From the NCBI GenBank assembly GCA_023260315.1, contig JALQVQ010000100.1:1-5764 (forward strand): a DNA stretch of 5,764 bases, written 5' to 3'. Both the position numbers and the translations under genes were made by a program. Under the pieces are notes generated by a model. The model ran no database searches and was not told the DNA's origin. It saw only the letters and a list, made by a program, of their open reading frames with translations. The stretch comes from Burkholderiaceae bacterium (lineage in GTDB: Bacteria; Pseudomonadota; Gammaproteobacteria; Burkholderiales; Burkholderiaceae_C). Each line of letters begins with the position of its first letter. Position 1 is the stretch's first letter. Below, one piece after another: positions 1 to 5,764 of this stretch.

Positions 1-1151
1 GTGGAGAAGCGCAGGAAGCGATGCGGGTCGGCATCGCCGAAGTCGCGGCCTGGGGTGGCCGCAATATGGGCCTTTTGCATCAAGGCGCTTGCAAAGTCCC
101 AACTGCCCGCCGATCGGTCTGGCGCGATACCCCACTTCTCACAGCTTGCCTCGCAGTTGGCGTAGGCGTAAAAAGCCCCATCGGGCATCACGGGTACGGT
201 GAGTCCCAGTCTGTTGAGCTCGGGAATGAAGTAGTCTCGGCGCGCCTTGAAGTCCGCGCGCCGGCGCTCGTAGATAGCCAAAGTCTCGGGCTCAAAGCAT
301 GCCAATGCCGCCTGCTGACTGACCGTGCTGGCGCAGATGAACAGGTGTTGCGCGAGGCGTTCGATAACCGGAACCAAGGCCGGTGGCAAAACCAGCCAAC
401 CCAATCGCCAACCGGTCATGTTGAAGTACTTTGAAAAGCTGTTGATGCTGATGATGGTCTCACCCAAACCATCGGCCAAGCCAAGCGCACTCTGACCGTA
501 TTGATCGTCAAAGCTCAGGCCCAAATAAATCTCGTCGACCATCGTGATACCGCCTTTGCTGCGGCTGTAGGCGGCGATCTCGTGCAAATTATCGAAGCGG
601 ATTGACGTGCCAGTTGGGTTACTGGGGCTCGCCAGTAAAACGCCGCGCGTCGTGGCCCGCCAGTGTTCCTTGACTTGTTCGGGGGTGAGTTGAAAACGGC
701 TGTCGGCCGTTGTGGGTATGAGGCGTGCAACACCCTCCGCAGCCGTCACAAAGTTCCGGTTACACGGGTAACTCGGATCAGGCATCAATATTTCGTCGCC
801 CGACTCAATGAGTGCCAAGCAGGCCAGCTGCAGAGCGCCAGACGCGCCAGCCGTCACGGCAATGCGGGCGGGATCGATGTCGAGTCCAAAACGGGTGGCG
901 TACCAGCCGCTGATGGCCTCACGCAATGCGGGTAAACCGAGTGCTGGCGTGTAGTTCGTCTTCCCCTCCCGCATGGCAGCGATTGCCGCCTGCTGGACGG
1001 CGTCAGGTGCTGAAAAGTCAGGCTCGCCGATATTCAGAAAAATCATGGGCTCGTCGCTGTTTGCGACGCGGGCGGCGAGCTGCTGCGCCGCCTTGGCCAT
1101 TTCCATGACAAAAAAAGGTTTGATTCGCTCCGCGCGTTGGGCTATTTTCAT
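1..1151 (-). CDS. Class I/II pyridoxal-phosphate-dependent aminotransferase (3' end cut by window edge)
   Basis: My translation from ATG at 1151 gives 383 residues without a stop before the window edge; family members are usually just under 400, so only a few C-terminal residues should be missing. Visible fold-type I motifs: GEPDF at 42-46, YTPALG at 67-72, PSNPTG at 176-181, VDEIY at 205-209 (Asp206 for the PLP ring nitrogen, Tyr209) and SFSKYFNMTGWRLGW at 238-252, in which Lys241 should form the PLP Schiff base and Arg249 contact the phosphate. RFLRFS at 378-383 carries the expected substrate-carboxylate arginine. It is a cytoplasmic enzyme moving an amino group from an amino acid to a 2-oxo acid; the sequence does not settle the substrate (aspartate or alanine types are possible). 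It starts 19 nt after the nusB stop and has only a weak ribosome site, so translation may be coupled. No link to riboflavin synthesis is implied. The fold is certain, the specificity is not. Confidence 0.93.
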   Translation of the reverse strand, partial: MKIAQRAERIKPFFVMEMAKAAQQLAARVANSDEPMIFLNIGEPDFSAPDAVQQAAIAAMREGKTNYTPALGLPALREAISGWYATRFGLDIDPARIAVTAGASGALQLACLALIESGDEILMPDPSYPCNRNFVTAAEGVARLIPTTADSRFQLTPEQVKEHWRATTRGVLLASPSNPTGTSIRFDNLHEIAAYSRSKGGITMVDEIYLGLSFDDQYGQSALGLADGLGETIISINSFSKYFNMTGWRLGWLVLPPALVPVIERLAQHLFICASTVSQQAALACFEPETLAIYERRRADFKARRDYFIPELNRLGLTVPVMPDGAFYAYANCEASCEKWGIAPDRSAGSWDFASALMQKAHIAATPGRDFGDADPHRFLRFS

Positions 1152-1170
1152 TCAATGAGCTTACGGAAAA

Positions 1171-1656
1171 TCAGCTCTCGTTGGGCCGGACTTGAAGGGC
1201 CATCGCGTGGACAACGCCATTCACGAATTTGTGACCATCTGTGCCGCCGAATGACTTTGCCAATTCGATGCACTCGTTGATGACAACGCGGCGCGGCACA
1301 TCAAGACACGTGGTGAGTTCTTTGGCTCCGATCAACAAAATGGCGTGCTCGATGGGGGACACTTCATCGACGGCGCGGTCAAGGTGAGGGCTCATGAGTG
1401 CCTCAAGCGTCTCACGCTCTTCGACGCAGCCGGTGAGGAGCGTATCGAAGTGCAGGCTGTCGGCTTTGTGGAAGCCGGTCAGGTCTCGGGTGAACGTATC
1501 GATGCTCTCAATGGTGTTTTTACCGACCAAGTATTGATACAGCGCTTGCACAGCAAATTCACGAGCGCGTGTGCGACCCGACTTATCCGAGGCTTTGCGA
1601 AGACCGCTGCCAGGGCGTTTCGCATTGTTTTGAGGGGATTCGGTGGCGTCGGTCAT
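1171..1656 (-). CDS. nusB: Transcription antitermination factor NusB
   Basis: NusB binds the boxA RNA with NusE (ribosomal protein S10) and joins the antitermination complex that keeps RNA polymerase processive on rRNA operons. The 161-residue product (from ATG 1656) has the arginine-rich first helix [14 protein letters not shown] at 28-41 and the strongly conserved C-terminal block from 121 to 148 with [19 protein letters not shown] at its centre, then VRPNES at the end, closely matching E. coli NusB. A TTG at 1668 would add four residues, but GGAA at 1663-1666 lies six bases before ATG 1656, so I prefer the ATG. The conserved domain begins only near residue 28, giving a polar, basic N-terminal extension longer than in the 139-residue E. 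coli protein. It lies 103 nt after ribH, the widest gap in the cluster; the ribH-nusB linkage is common in bacteria. Confidence 0.96.
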   Translation of the reverse strand: MTDATESPQNNAKRPGSGLRKASDKSGRTRAREFAVQALYQYLVGKNTIESIDTFTRDLTGFHKADSLHFDTLLTGCVEERETLEALMSPHLDRAVDEVSPIEHAILLIGAKELTTCLDVPRRVVINECIELAKSFGGTDGHKFVNGVVHAMALQVRPNES

Positions 1657-1662
1657 GGTCGT

Positions 1663-1666
1663 TTCC
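1663..1666 (-). promoter_or_regulatory. Shine-Dalgarno-like GGAA before nusB
   Basis: Read on the minus strand, GGAA lies six bases upstream of ATG 1656. It would fall inside the coding sequence if the alternative TTG at 1668 were used, and no purine-rich stretch precedes that TTG. This decides the start in favour of 1656. Confidence 0.55.
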
Positions 1667-1716
1667 AAAGAGCAATAGGGGGTCGGCTTCGCCAGCGTAT
1701 GGCGTGCGCGATAGGC

Positions 1717-1725
1717 ATTATCTCA
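1717..1725 (-). promoter_or_regulatory. Candidate extended -10 promoter element upstream of nusB
   Basis: The minus strand reads TGAGATAAT: a TGn extension followed by GATAAT, one mismatch from TATAAT. No convincing -35 sits 16-18 bases upstream, which an extended -10 promoter can tolerate. It would start transcription about 50 bases before ATG 1656 and could give nusB and the aminotransferase expression independent of the rib genes. The element overlaps the 3' arm of the hairpin at 1722-1742, so the bases may be conserved for structure instead. Sequence match only. Confidence 0.25.
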
Positions 1726-1742
1726 GACCTTTGGGGCCTGAG
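1722..1742 (-). other. Stem-loop in the ribH-nusB intergenic gap
   Basis: In the minus-strand transcript CTCAGGCC pairs with GGTCTGAG across a five-base loop (CCAAA), giving an eight-base-pair stem with one G-U pair. It begins 17 bases after the ribH stop. No U-rich tract follows (the next bases are ATAATGCC), so it is not a canonical rho-independent terminator. It could act as an mRNA processing or stability element, a partial attenuator, or nothing. Confidence 0.4.
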
Positions 1743-1759
1743 GTCGGGCGATCAGTCAA

Positions 1760-2221
1760 TCATAGGCTCGCGAGCAGCGTCGCCATCTCGACAGCGACGG
1801 CTGCGGCGTCACGGCCTTTGTCGGTCTGACGTGCAACGGCCTGCGCATGGTCCTCTGTGGTGAGAATGGCGTTGGCAATCGGGATTTGGTAATCGAGCGC
1901 GATACGCGTGACCCCGGCCCCCGATTCATTGGCGACGAGTTCAAAGTGATACGTTTCGCCGCGGATGATGCATCCCAGTGCGATGAGGGCGTCGAAATCG
2001 TCAGATTCCGCCATGCCTTGCAAAGCGGAAGCGACCTCAAGGGCACCTGGCACCGTCACGTGGGTGATGTTTTTTTCGGCCACCTCTAAGCGAATCAGTT
2101 CTGCGTGGCAGGCAGCCCAAAGCGCATTGGTGATGTCGTCGTTGAAGCGCGCTTGAACCACGCCGATACGGCACTTTTTACCGCTGAGTTTTGGGGCAGC
2201 GCCTTTGCTAGATTGAAACAT
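1760..2221 (-). CDS. ribH: 6,7-dimethyl-8-ribityllumazine synthase (riboflavin synthase beta subunit)
   Basis: RibH condenses 5-amino-6-ribitylamino-uracil with 3,4-dihydroxy-2-butanone 4-phosphate to give dimethylribityllumazine, the penultimate step of riboflavin synthesis, in the cytoplasm. The 153-residue product is normal length. Visible landmarks are RFN at 25-27 (the Phe stacks on the pyrimidine), VPGALEV at 57-63, [12 protein letters not shown] at 83-94 with His92 at the catalytic position, [16 protein letters not shown] at 113-128, and Arg131 with Lys135-Gly136 in the phosphate-binding C-terminal segment. ATG 2221 is the only workable start, because an in-frame TGA lies two codons upstream. 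The 20-nt gap after the ribB hybrid contains no Shine-Dalgarno sequence; it is pyrimidine-rich, so translation may be coupled or depend on ribosomal protein S1. Homologues form pentamers or 60-mers; the oligomeric state cannot be read here. Confidence 0.97.
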   Translation of the reverse strand: MFQSSKGAAPKLSGKKCRIGVVQARFNDDITNALWAACHAELIRLEVAEKNITHVTVPGALEVASALQGMAESDDFDALIALGCIIRGETYHFELVANESGAGVTRIALDYQIPIANAILTTEDHAQAVARQTDKGRDAAAVAVEMATLLASL

Positions 2222-2241
2222 GTGTCAGAGGTGGTTTGAAA

Positions 2242-3381
2242 TCAATGGATCGGGGGTGTTGGCTCGCCAGTTGGCTTTTCCTGAAAGCCACAAACCTCCA
2301 GGCCGTAGCCCGTCATGCTGGGCATCCGGCGCGGCGAGCTGAGAAGGGTCATGCGTTGGACGCCGCATTCCCGAAGAATTTGTGCGCCGATGCCATAGGT
2401 GCGCAGGTCCATGCGGCCTGCGCCAGGGCCATGGCTCGGTTTGGCTGTGCCTTGGAACTGAGACAGTAACTGCTGGCTTGATTCACCCGCGTTTAGAAAA
2501 ACAGCGACGCCTTTGCCCTTGGCTTGGAGGTAGGCCAAGCTCGCGGGCAGGGACCAAGAGTGCATGGAGCTGTTTTGGTCGAGGGCGTCCAGAACCGACA
2601 GTGGTTCATGGACGCGCACGGGGATGACCTCATCGGTCGCCCATTCGCCATGAACCAATGCGAGGTGCACGTGGCCGCCGGTGACATCTTGGAAGGCGTG
2701 GGCAATGAAGGCGCCCTGGGGGGTTTGGATGGTGCGGCTGCCGACGCGTTTCACCAGCGACTCGGTGGCACTGCGGTACTCAATCAGGTCGGCGATGGTG
2801 CCGATTTTGAGTCCGTGCGTCGCTGCGAACACTTGCAAATCGGGCAGGCGTGCCATGGACCCATCGTCATTCATGATTTCGCAAATCACGGCTGATGGGG
2901 CGCAACCGGCCATTGCTGCCAGGTCACAACCCGCCTCGGTATGGCCCGCTCGCATCAGCACACCACCATCAACGGCTTGCAACGGAAAGACGTGACCGGG
3001 CTGTACCAAGTCGGTGGGTCGTGTGTCGCGTGCGACGGCAACTTGAACCGTCTTTGCGCGATCGGCGGCGGAAATGCCCGTGGTGACACCCTCGGCTGCC
3101 TCAATGCTCACCGTGAATGCGGTGGCATAGAGGGTTCCGTTGCTGGATGCCATCGGTGGTAACTTCAGGTATTCACAGCGCTCGCGGGTGAGGGTGAGGC
3201 ATATCAGGCCGCGCCCATGTTTGGCCATGAAGTTAATCGCAGCTGGCGTCACGTGGTCTGACGCCATGACCAAGTCGCCCTCGTTTTCGCGGTCTTCTTC
3301 GTCAACCAAAACGACCATGCGGCCAGCCGCTAGCTCGGCGACGATTTCGTTGACGGGTGAGATGGAGACGTGGTTAGACAT
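2242..3381 (-). CDS. ribB: 3,4-dihydroxy-2-butanone 4-phosphate synthase fused to a degenerate GTP cyclohydrolase II-like domain (RibBX type)
   Basis: The N-terminal domain (about residues 1-205 from ATG 3381) converts ribulose 5-phosphate to 3,4-dihydroxy-2-butanone 4-phosphate plus formate. It keeps the acidic Mg-binding loop [10 protein letters not shown] (27-36), GHVFPL (129-134), [11 protein letters not shown] (144-154) and ICEIMNDDG (166-174). The C-terminal part (about 215-379) is recognisably RibA-derived: RVHEPLS at 256-262 stands where RibA has RVHSECLTGD, and [11 protein letters not shown] at 326-336 matches RibBA proteins. However, the CLTGD...RCDCG zinc cysteines and the QEGRGIGL-type segment are absent, so GTP cyclohydrolase II activity is not expected. 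Automatic annotation often labels such proteins bifunctional RibBA. A GTG at 3396 would add five residues, but AAAGG at 3387-3391 sits five bases before ATG 3381. The gene is third of the four rib genes, 40 nt after ribE. No frameshift is seen, so the tail looks maintained. Confidence 0.94.
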   Translation of the reverse strand: MSNHVSISPVNEIVAELAAGRMVVLVDEEDRENEGDLVMASDHVTPAAINFMAKHGRGLICLTLTRERCEYLKLPPMASSNGTLYATAFTVSIEAAEGVTTGISAADRAKTVQVAVARDTRPTDLVQPGHVFPLQAVDGGVLMRAGHTEAGCDLAAMAGCAPSAVICEIMNDDGSMARLPDLQVFAATHGLKIGTIADLIEYRSATESLVKRVGSRTIQTPQGAFIAHAFQDVTGGHVHLALVHGEWATDEVIPVRVHEPLSVLDALDQNSSMHSWSLPASLAYLQAKGKGVAVFLNAGESSQQLLSQFQGTAKPSHGPGAGRMDLRTYGIGAQILRECGVQRMTLLSSPRRMPSMTGYGLEVCGFQEKPTGEPTPPIH

Positions 3382-3386
3382 GAAGA

Positions 3387-3391
3387 CCTTT
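3387..3391 (-). promoter_or_regulatory. Shine-Dalgarno AAAGG before the ribB hybrid
   Basis: Minus-strand AAAGG is five bases upstream of ATG 3381 and is one of the clearest ribosome sites in the cluster. It supports 3381 over the GTG at 3396, which has no purine-rich sequence upstream. Confidence 0.6.
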
Positions 3392-3415
3392 GGCACCAGA
3401 CGAATAAAGATGCTT

Positions 3416-3424
3416 ATTATCTCA
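3416..3424 (-). promoter_or_regulatory. Candidate extended -10 element at the ribE stop, upstream of the ribB hybrid
   Basis: The minus strand reads TGAGATAAT, in which TGA is the ribE stop codon. This resembles an extended -10 (TGn then GATAAT). It would give a leader of roughly 25-30 bases before ATG 3381. No good -35 is visible. The same ten bases (CTGAGATAAT) recur in the ribH-nusB gap. An internal promoter for ribB is plausible but rests on sequence match alone. Confidence 0.22.
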
Positions 3425-4042
3425 GGCTCGAAGCCCTAACATGCGCTCGACGTAGCGGGCCAACACATCGACCTCCAAATTGACCAAATGGCCAGGCATC
3501 AGGCCGCCCAACGCGGTGTTTTCGAGTGTGTGGGGGATCAGGTTGATGTCAAACAAGCAACCCGCTTCAGTGTCGTGCACCCGATTCACCGTCAGGCTGA
3601 CCCCGTTGACCGTAATGGACCCTTTGTAGGCCAGAAATGGGGCCATTTTCAGGGGGGTCTCGATCTGCAGCAGCCAGCTTTCGCCGACGGTCTCGAACCG
3701 CCTAACCGTTCCCACGCCATCGACATGCCCAGAGACAATGTGCCCCCCCAGTCGGTCGTTGGCACGCAGGGCTTTCTCGAGGTTGACGCGACCTGTCATG
3801 GTCAGACCACTTGTTTTATCCAACGATTCGGCAGACACATCGATGGTGAAGACGCCGGTTGCGACATCAAAGTTGGTGACTGTCATGCAGGCGCCGTTGA
3901 TGGCGATGCTGTCACCCAAGCCGACGTCGTCAAGATAGCCAGCCGGTGCCGTGATGTGCAAACGTTTACCGTAAGTGAGGTGGTCGCCCAAGGACTCGAT
4001 TTGTGTGATCTCGCCAATGCCGGTGATGATGCCTGTGAACAT
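3422..4042 (-). CDS. ribE: Riboflavin synthase (alpha subunit)
   Basis: Riboflavin synthase dismutates two molecules of 6,7-dimethyl-8-ribityllumazine into riboflavin and the ribitylamino-pyrimidine that RibH reuses. The 206-residue product has the family's internal duplication. The first lumazine-binding half begins [12 protein letters not shown] and contains [14 protein letters not shown] (43-56); the second begins near [13 protein letters not shown] (99-111) and contains [14 protein letters not shown] (140-153) and IPHTLENT (169-176). The MFTGI N-terminus is diagnostic and fixes ATG 4042 as the start. The enzyme is usually a soluble trimer. The gene is called ribE in E. coli nomenclature and ribC in some other literature. 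It follows the ribD stop by 24 nt, and that gap has no recognisable Shine-Dalgarno sequence, so coupling to ribD or S1-dependent initiation is likely. Nothing else is unusual. Confidence 0.97.
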   Translation of the reverse strand: MFTGIITGIGEITQIESLGDHLTYGKRLHITAPAGYLDDVGLGDSIAINGACMTVTNFDVATGVFTIDVSAESLDKTSGLTMTGRVNLEKALRANDRLGGHIVSGHVDGVGTVRRFETVGESWLLQIETPLKMAPFLAYKGSITVNGVSLTVNRVHDTEAGCLFDINLIPHTLENTALGGLMPGHLVNLEVDVLARYVERMLGLRA

Positions 4043-4066
4043 GTGAAATGAGTAATTGAAAGGTTG

Positions 4067-5182
4067 TTAAAACGCGTCGCGATCGCCAATGATCGCGCGC
4101 AGGCGAAGGTCGGCTCCCACCATGGTCGGCGTGAGCCAGCGCATTGCGATGCCGTCTGTCAGTGAGGCCAAGGGGCCGAAATTCGACAGGCCTTGGCCCT
4201 GACCCAAGAGCGTCGGTGCGAGATAAAGCAAGAGCTCGTCGACCAAGCCCTCGCGAAGGAACGAGCCGTTCAAGGCGGTACCTGCCTCGAGATGCAATTC
4301 GTTGATCTCGCGTCGAGCCAAATCATTGAGCAGTTCGGCGAGGTCAACTTTTTGCTGGGTGTTCGGTATTGTCATGAGCGTGGCCCCCGCAGCTCGAAGC
4401 GCCTCACAGGTTTGCTCGCTCGCTACACCGCTGTGATAAAGCCATTTTTTACGATCGCCACGCAACAGTTTGGCGTCCACCGGTGTTTGGAGGCGGCTGT
4501 CCACCACGACCACATGGGGCTGACGCGTGACATCGAACCCGCGTACATCCAGGCTTGGGTCATCGGCCAAGACCGTGCCGGCGCCGGTCAATACCGCGCA
4601 TGCCTGCGCTCGGAAGCGATGCCCATCGGCGCGTGCCTCGGGGCTGGTGATCCATTGGCTCTGGCCATTGGGCAACGCCGTGATGCCGTCGGCGGAGGCG
4701 GCCATTTTTAAGCGGACCCATGGTCTCTTACGGATCATTCGGCTGAAAAAGCCAATGTTCAAACCCCGTGAGGCGTCAGCCATCAGGCCCGATTCAACAA
4801 CGATACCTGCTGCTTCAAGCCTTGCGATACCTTGCCCGTTGACGGCGGGGTTGGGATCGGTGGCGCCGATGACGACGCGTCCCAATTGGGCCGCCACGAG
4901 GGCATCGGTACAGGGGGGTGTGCGGCCGTGATGCGCGCAGGGCTCGAGCGTGACGTAAGCCGTTGCGCCTCGAACACGATGGCCCCTTGACTCGGCATCA
5001 CGCAAGGCCATGACTTCGGCATGTGCCTGCCCTGCAGCCTGCGTATGCCCTTGCCCGATCACCTCGCCATCGGTGGTCGTGATGATGCAGCCAACCCGGG
5101 GATTGGGGTTGGATAGCCACAGGGCCCGCTCGGCCCATGCCAGCGCCAGCGCCATCGCTTCTTGGTCACTCGAAATTCGCAT
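4067..5182 (-). CDS. ribD: Bifunctional diaminohydroxyphosphoribosylaminopyrimidine deaminase / 5-amino-6-(5-phosphoribosylamino)uracil reductase
   Basis: RibD performs the second and third steps of riboflavin synthesis: zinc-dependent deamination of the pyrimidine, then NADPH-dependent reduction of the ribose to ribityl. From ATG 5182 the product has 371 residues, usual for the family. The N-terminal deaminase domain shows NPNPRVG (25-31), the HAE motif (54-56, zinc His and catalytic Glu) and LEPCAHHGRTPPC (79-91) with zinc cysteines 82 and 91. The C-terminal DHFR-like reductase domain (about 155-371) has LKMAASADG (158-166), QWITSPEAR (176-184), VLADDPSL (204-211), LEAG (298-301) and GLVDELLLYLAP (312-323). 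A GTG at 5197 would add five residues; neither start has a good ribosome site, and alignment to E. coli RibD favours the ATG. It is the first rib gene here and lies 37 nt after an unrelated prepilin-like gene. Confidence 0.96.
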   Translation of the reverse strand: MRISSDQEAMALALAWAERALWLSNPNPRVGCIITTTDGEVIGQGHTQAAGQAHAEVMALRDAESRGHRVRGATAYVTLEPCAHHGRTPPCTDALVAAQLGRVVIGATDPNPAVNGQGIARLEAAGIVVESGLMADASRGLNIGFFSRMIRKRPWVRLKMAASADGITALPNGQSQWITSPEARADGHRFRAQACAVLTGAGTVLADDPSLDVRGFDVTRQPHVVVVDSRLQTPVDAKLLRGDRKKWLYHSGVASEQTCEALRAAGATLMTIPNTQQKVDLAELLNDLARREINELHLEAGTALNGSFLREGLVDELLLYLAPTLLGQGQGLSNFGPLASLTDGIAMRWLTPTMVGADLRLRAIIGDRDAF

Positions 5183-5219
5183 GGGGGAAGCATACACGCC
5201 TCGGCCGCCATTTCAGGGC

Positions 5220-5753
5220 TCAGGGCGTTCCCTCGCTGGGTGATTTCGGCGCCCGCCACCAGGCCTGTTGCCATCGCGTGGGTGTCGTTGCGCCACCCGC
5301 GAAGCGAATGGTGACACGCCACGTGGTGATCCCATCGGCTGTCGTGAAGACCTCTCGCCAAAAAAGCGCCTGCCGAATCGGGTGATTGGCAGGCAAGGAC
5401 GTTGGCCAGCCGGTGAGCCGCTGGCCTTGCGAGATGACGGCCGCCTCATGGTCATCTGGGGAGACGCCGGTCTGCCACCAGTCGGCTATTCGACCAGTGG
5501 GTGCGGTAAATGGGGTCGCGAGTGCGCTGGGTAGGGGGCGCTGCATCAAGCCCTCTCGTAAACGCTGCCACACCACTTGCCGATCGCGCTCGCGTGCGCT
5601 TGCGATTTGTATGGCTGTGTTTTGATGGCTCATTTGTGCCTGATGCCGCCACATCACTGTGAGGATGGCGCTGGCAATGGCCATCAGCGTCAGAATGCTG
5701 ATCGTTGCCAATCCGCTTTGCGGGGCTTTATCGGGCTCTCGCGTCACCGCCAT
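5220..5753 (-). CDS. Hypothetical membrane-anchored protein with a prepilin-like N-terminus (possible PilX-like pilus assembly protein)
   Basis: I do not recognise this gene with certainty. The 177-residue product from ATG 5753 has a short polar leader (1-14) ending in Gly14, a hydrophobic stretch at about 15-35 (LATISILTLMAIASAIL and onward), an amphipathic, charged segment (about 36-70) and a soluble C-terminus rich in Trp (for example WW at 92-93 and 165-166). This layout resembles minor pilins of the PilX/GspK kind, with possible prepilin peptidase cleavage after Gly14, but the Glu at mature position 5 typical of pilins is missing. A plain single-pass membrane protein is the alternative. 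The frame is open from ATG 5753 to the window edge and no Shine-Dalgarno is seen there, so the true start may lie further out. It is codirectional with ribD. Whether it is the last gene of a pilus cluster cannot be seen here. Confidence 0.6.
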   Translation of the reverse strand: MAVTREPDKAPQSGLATISILTLMAIASAILTVMWRHQAQMSHQNTAIQIASARERDRQVVWQRLREGLMQRPLPSALATPFTAPTGRIADWWQTGVSPDDHEAAVISQGQRLTGWPTSLPANHPIRQALFWREVFTTADGITTWRVTIRFAGGATTPTRWQQAWWRAPKSPSEGTP

Positions 5754-5764
5754 GGCGTGCGATT

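Noticed and set aside
21..434. Plus-strand open frame opposite the aminotransferase
   Set aside because: The opposite strand carries an uninterrupted aminotransferase with the PLP lysine and other motifs, so this frame is a shadow.
1722..1742. Rho-independent terminator after ribH
   Set aside because: A stem-loop is present but no U-tract follows it, so I list it only as a stem-loop.
1345..1863. Plus-strand open frame (172 codons) across nusB and the ribH end
   Set aside because: It is antisense to two confident genes, is arginine/glycine-rich in a composition typical of shadow frames, and has no family resemblance.
3382..3421. Possible FMN riboswitch upstream of ribB
   Set aside because: The gap is only 40 nt and lacks the conserved RFN element sequence; the upstream bases are riboflavin synthase coding sequence.
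3488..4051. Long plus-strand open frame (187 codons) antisense to ribE
   Set aside because: It lies almost wholly opposite the certain ribE gene, its translation has no recognisable domain, and such frames arise from GC-biased codon use on the other strand.
4193..4711. Plus-strand open frame (172 codons) antisense to ribD
   Set aside because: It is fully inside the ribD reductase coding region on the opposite strand, without motifs or a convincing ribosome site.
5213..5226. Tandem 7-base repeat (TCAGGGC twice) at the end of the prepilin-like gene
   Set aside because: Two copies of a seven-base unit are too short to be significant; no longer repeat or insertion boundary is seen.
5059..5361. 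Minus-strand frame bridging the prepilin-like gene and ribD
   Set aside because: It overlaps the start of ribD in another frame and the end of the upstream gene. Its product is a frame-shifted reading of both, with no domain.

Overview
The window reads as a chromosomal, housekeeping stretch from a Gram-negative proteobacterium, most likely a betaproteobacterium (Burkholderiales-like). The basis is moderately high GC, a hybrid RibB enzyme with a degenerate GTP-cyclohydrolase-like tail (the RibBX form), and a ribD-ribE-ribB-ribH-nusB-aminotransferase gene order that I associate with that group. This placement is inference from recognised families and order. No marker gene fixes the taxon.

Every gene I can support lies on the minus strand, so transcription runs from high to low coordinates. 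In that order: (1) a small, probably membrane-anchored protein with a prepilin-like N-terminus (5220-5753, start uncertain); (2) ribD (4067-5182); (3) ribE, riboflavin synthase (3422-4042); (4) a ribB/ribA-like hybrid (2242-3381); (5) ribH (1760-2221); (6) nusB (1171-1656); (7) a class I/II PLP aminotransferase that runs off the low-coordinate edge (1-1151). Gaps are about 19-40 nt except for the 103-nt gap between ribH and nusB. I see no rho-independent terminator, so an operon is likely.

The four rib genes cover every dedicated riboflavin step after GTP ring opening, apart from one dephosphorylation. RibD deaminates and reduces the pyrimidine, the RibB domain makes the four-carbon unit, RibH condenses the two into lumazine, and RibE dismutates lumazine to riboflavin. 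The first committed step, GTP cyclohydrolase II, is not credibly encoded here: the C-terminal half of the RibB hybrid has lost the zinc-binding cysteines and catalytic segment of RibA. A separate ribA is therefore expected elsewhere in the genome. NusB (antitermination, rRNA transcription) and the aminotransferase are linked by position, not by pathway.

I found no RNA genes, mobile elements, CRISPR arrays, phage features or evidence of a new defence or metabolic system. The more interesting points are modest: the RibBX-type tail, an identical 10-base CTGAGATAAT (extended -10-like) in two of the intergenic gaps, one copy overlapping a small hairpin, two rib start codons without a visible Shine-Dalgarno sequence, and the unfamiliar prepilin-like gene just upstream of ribD.
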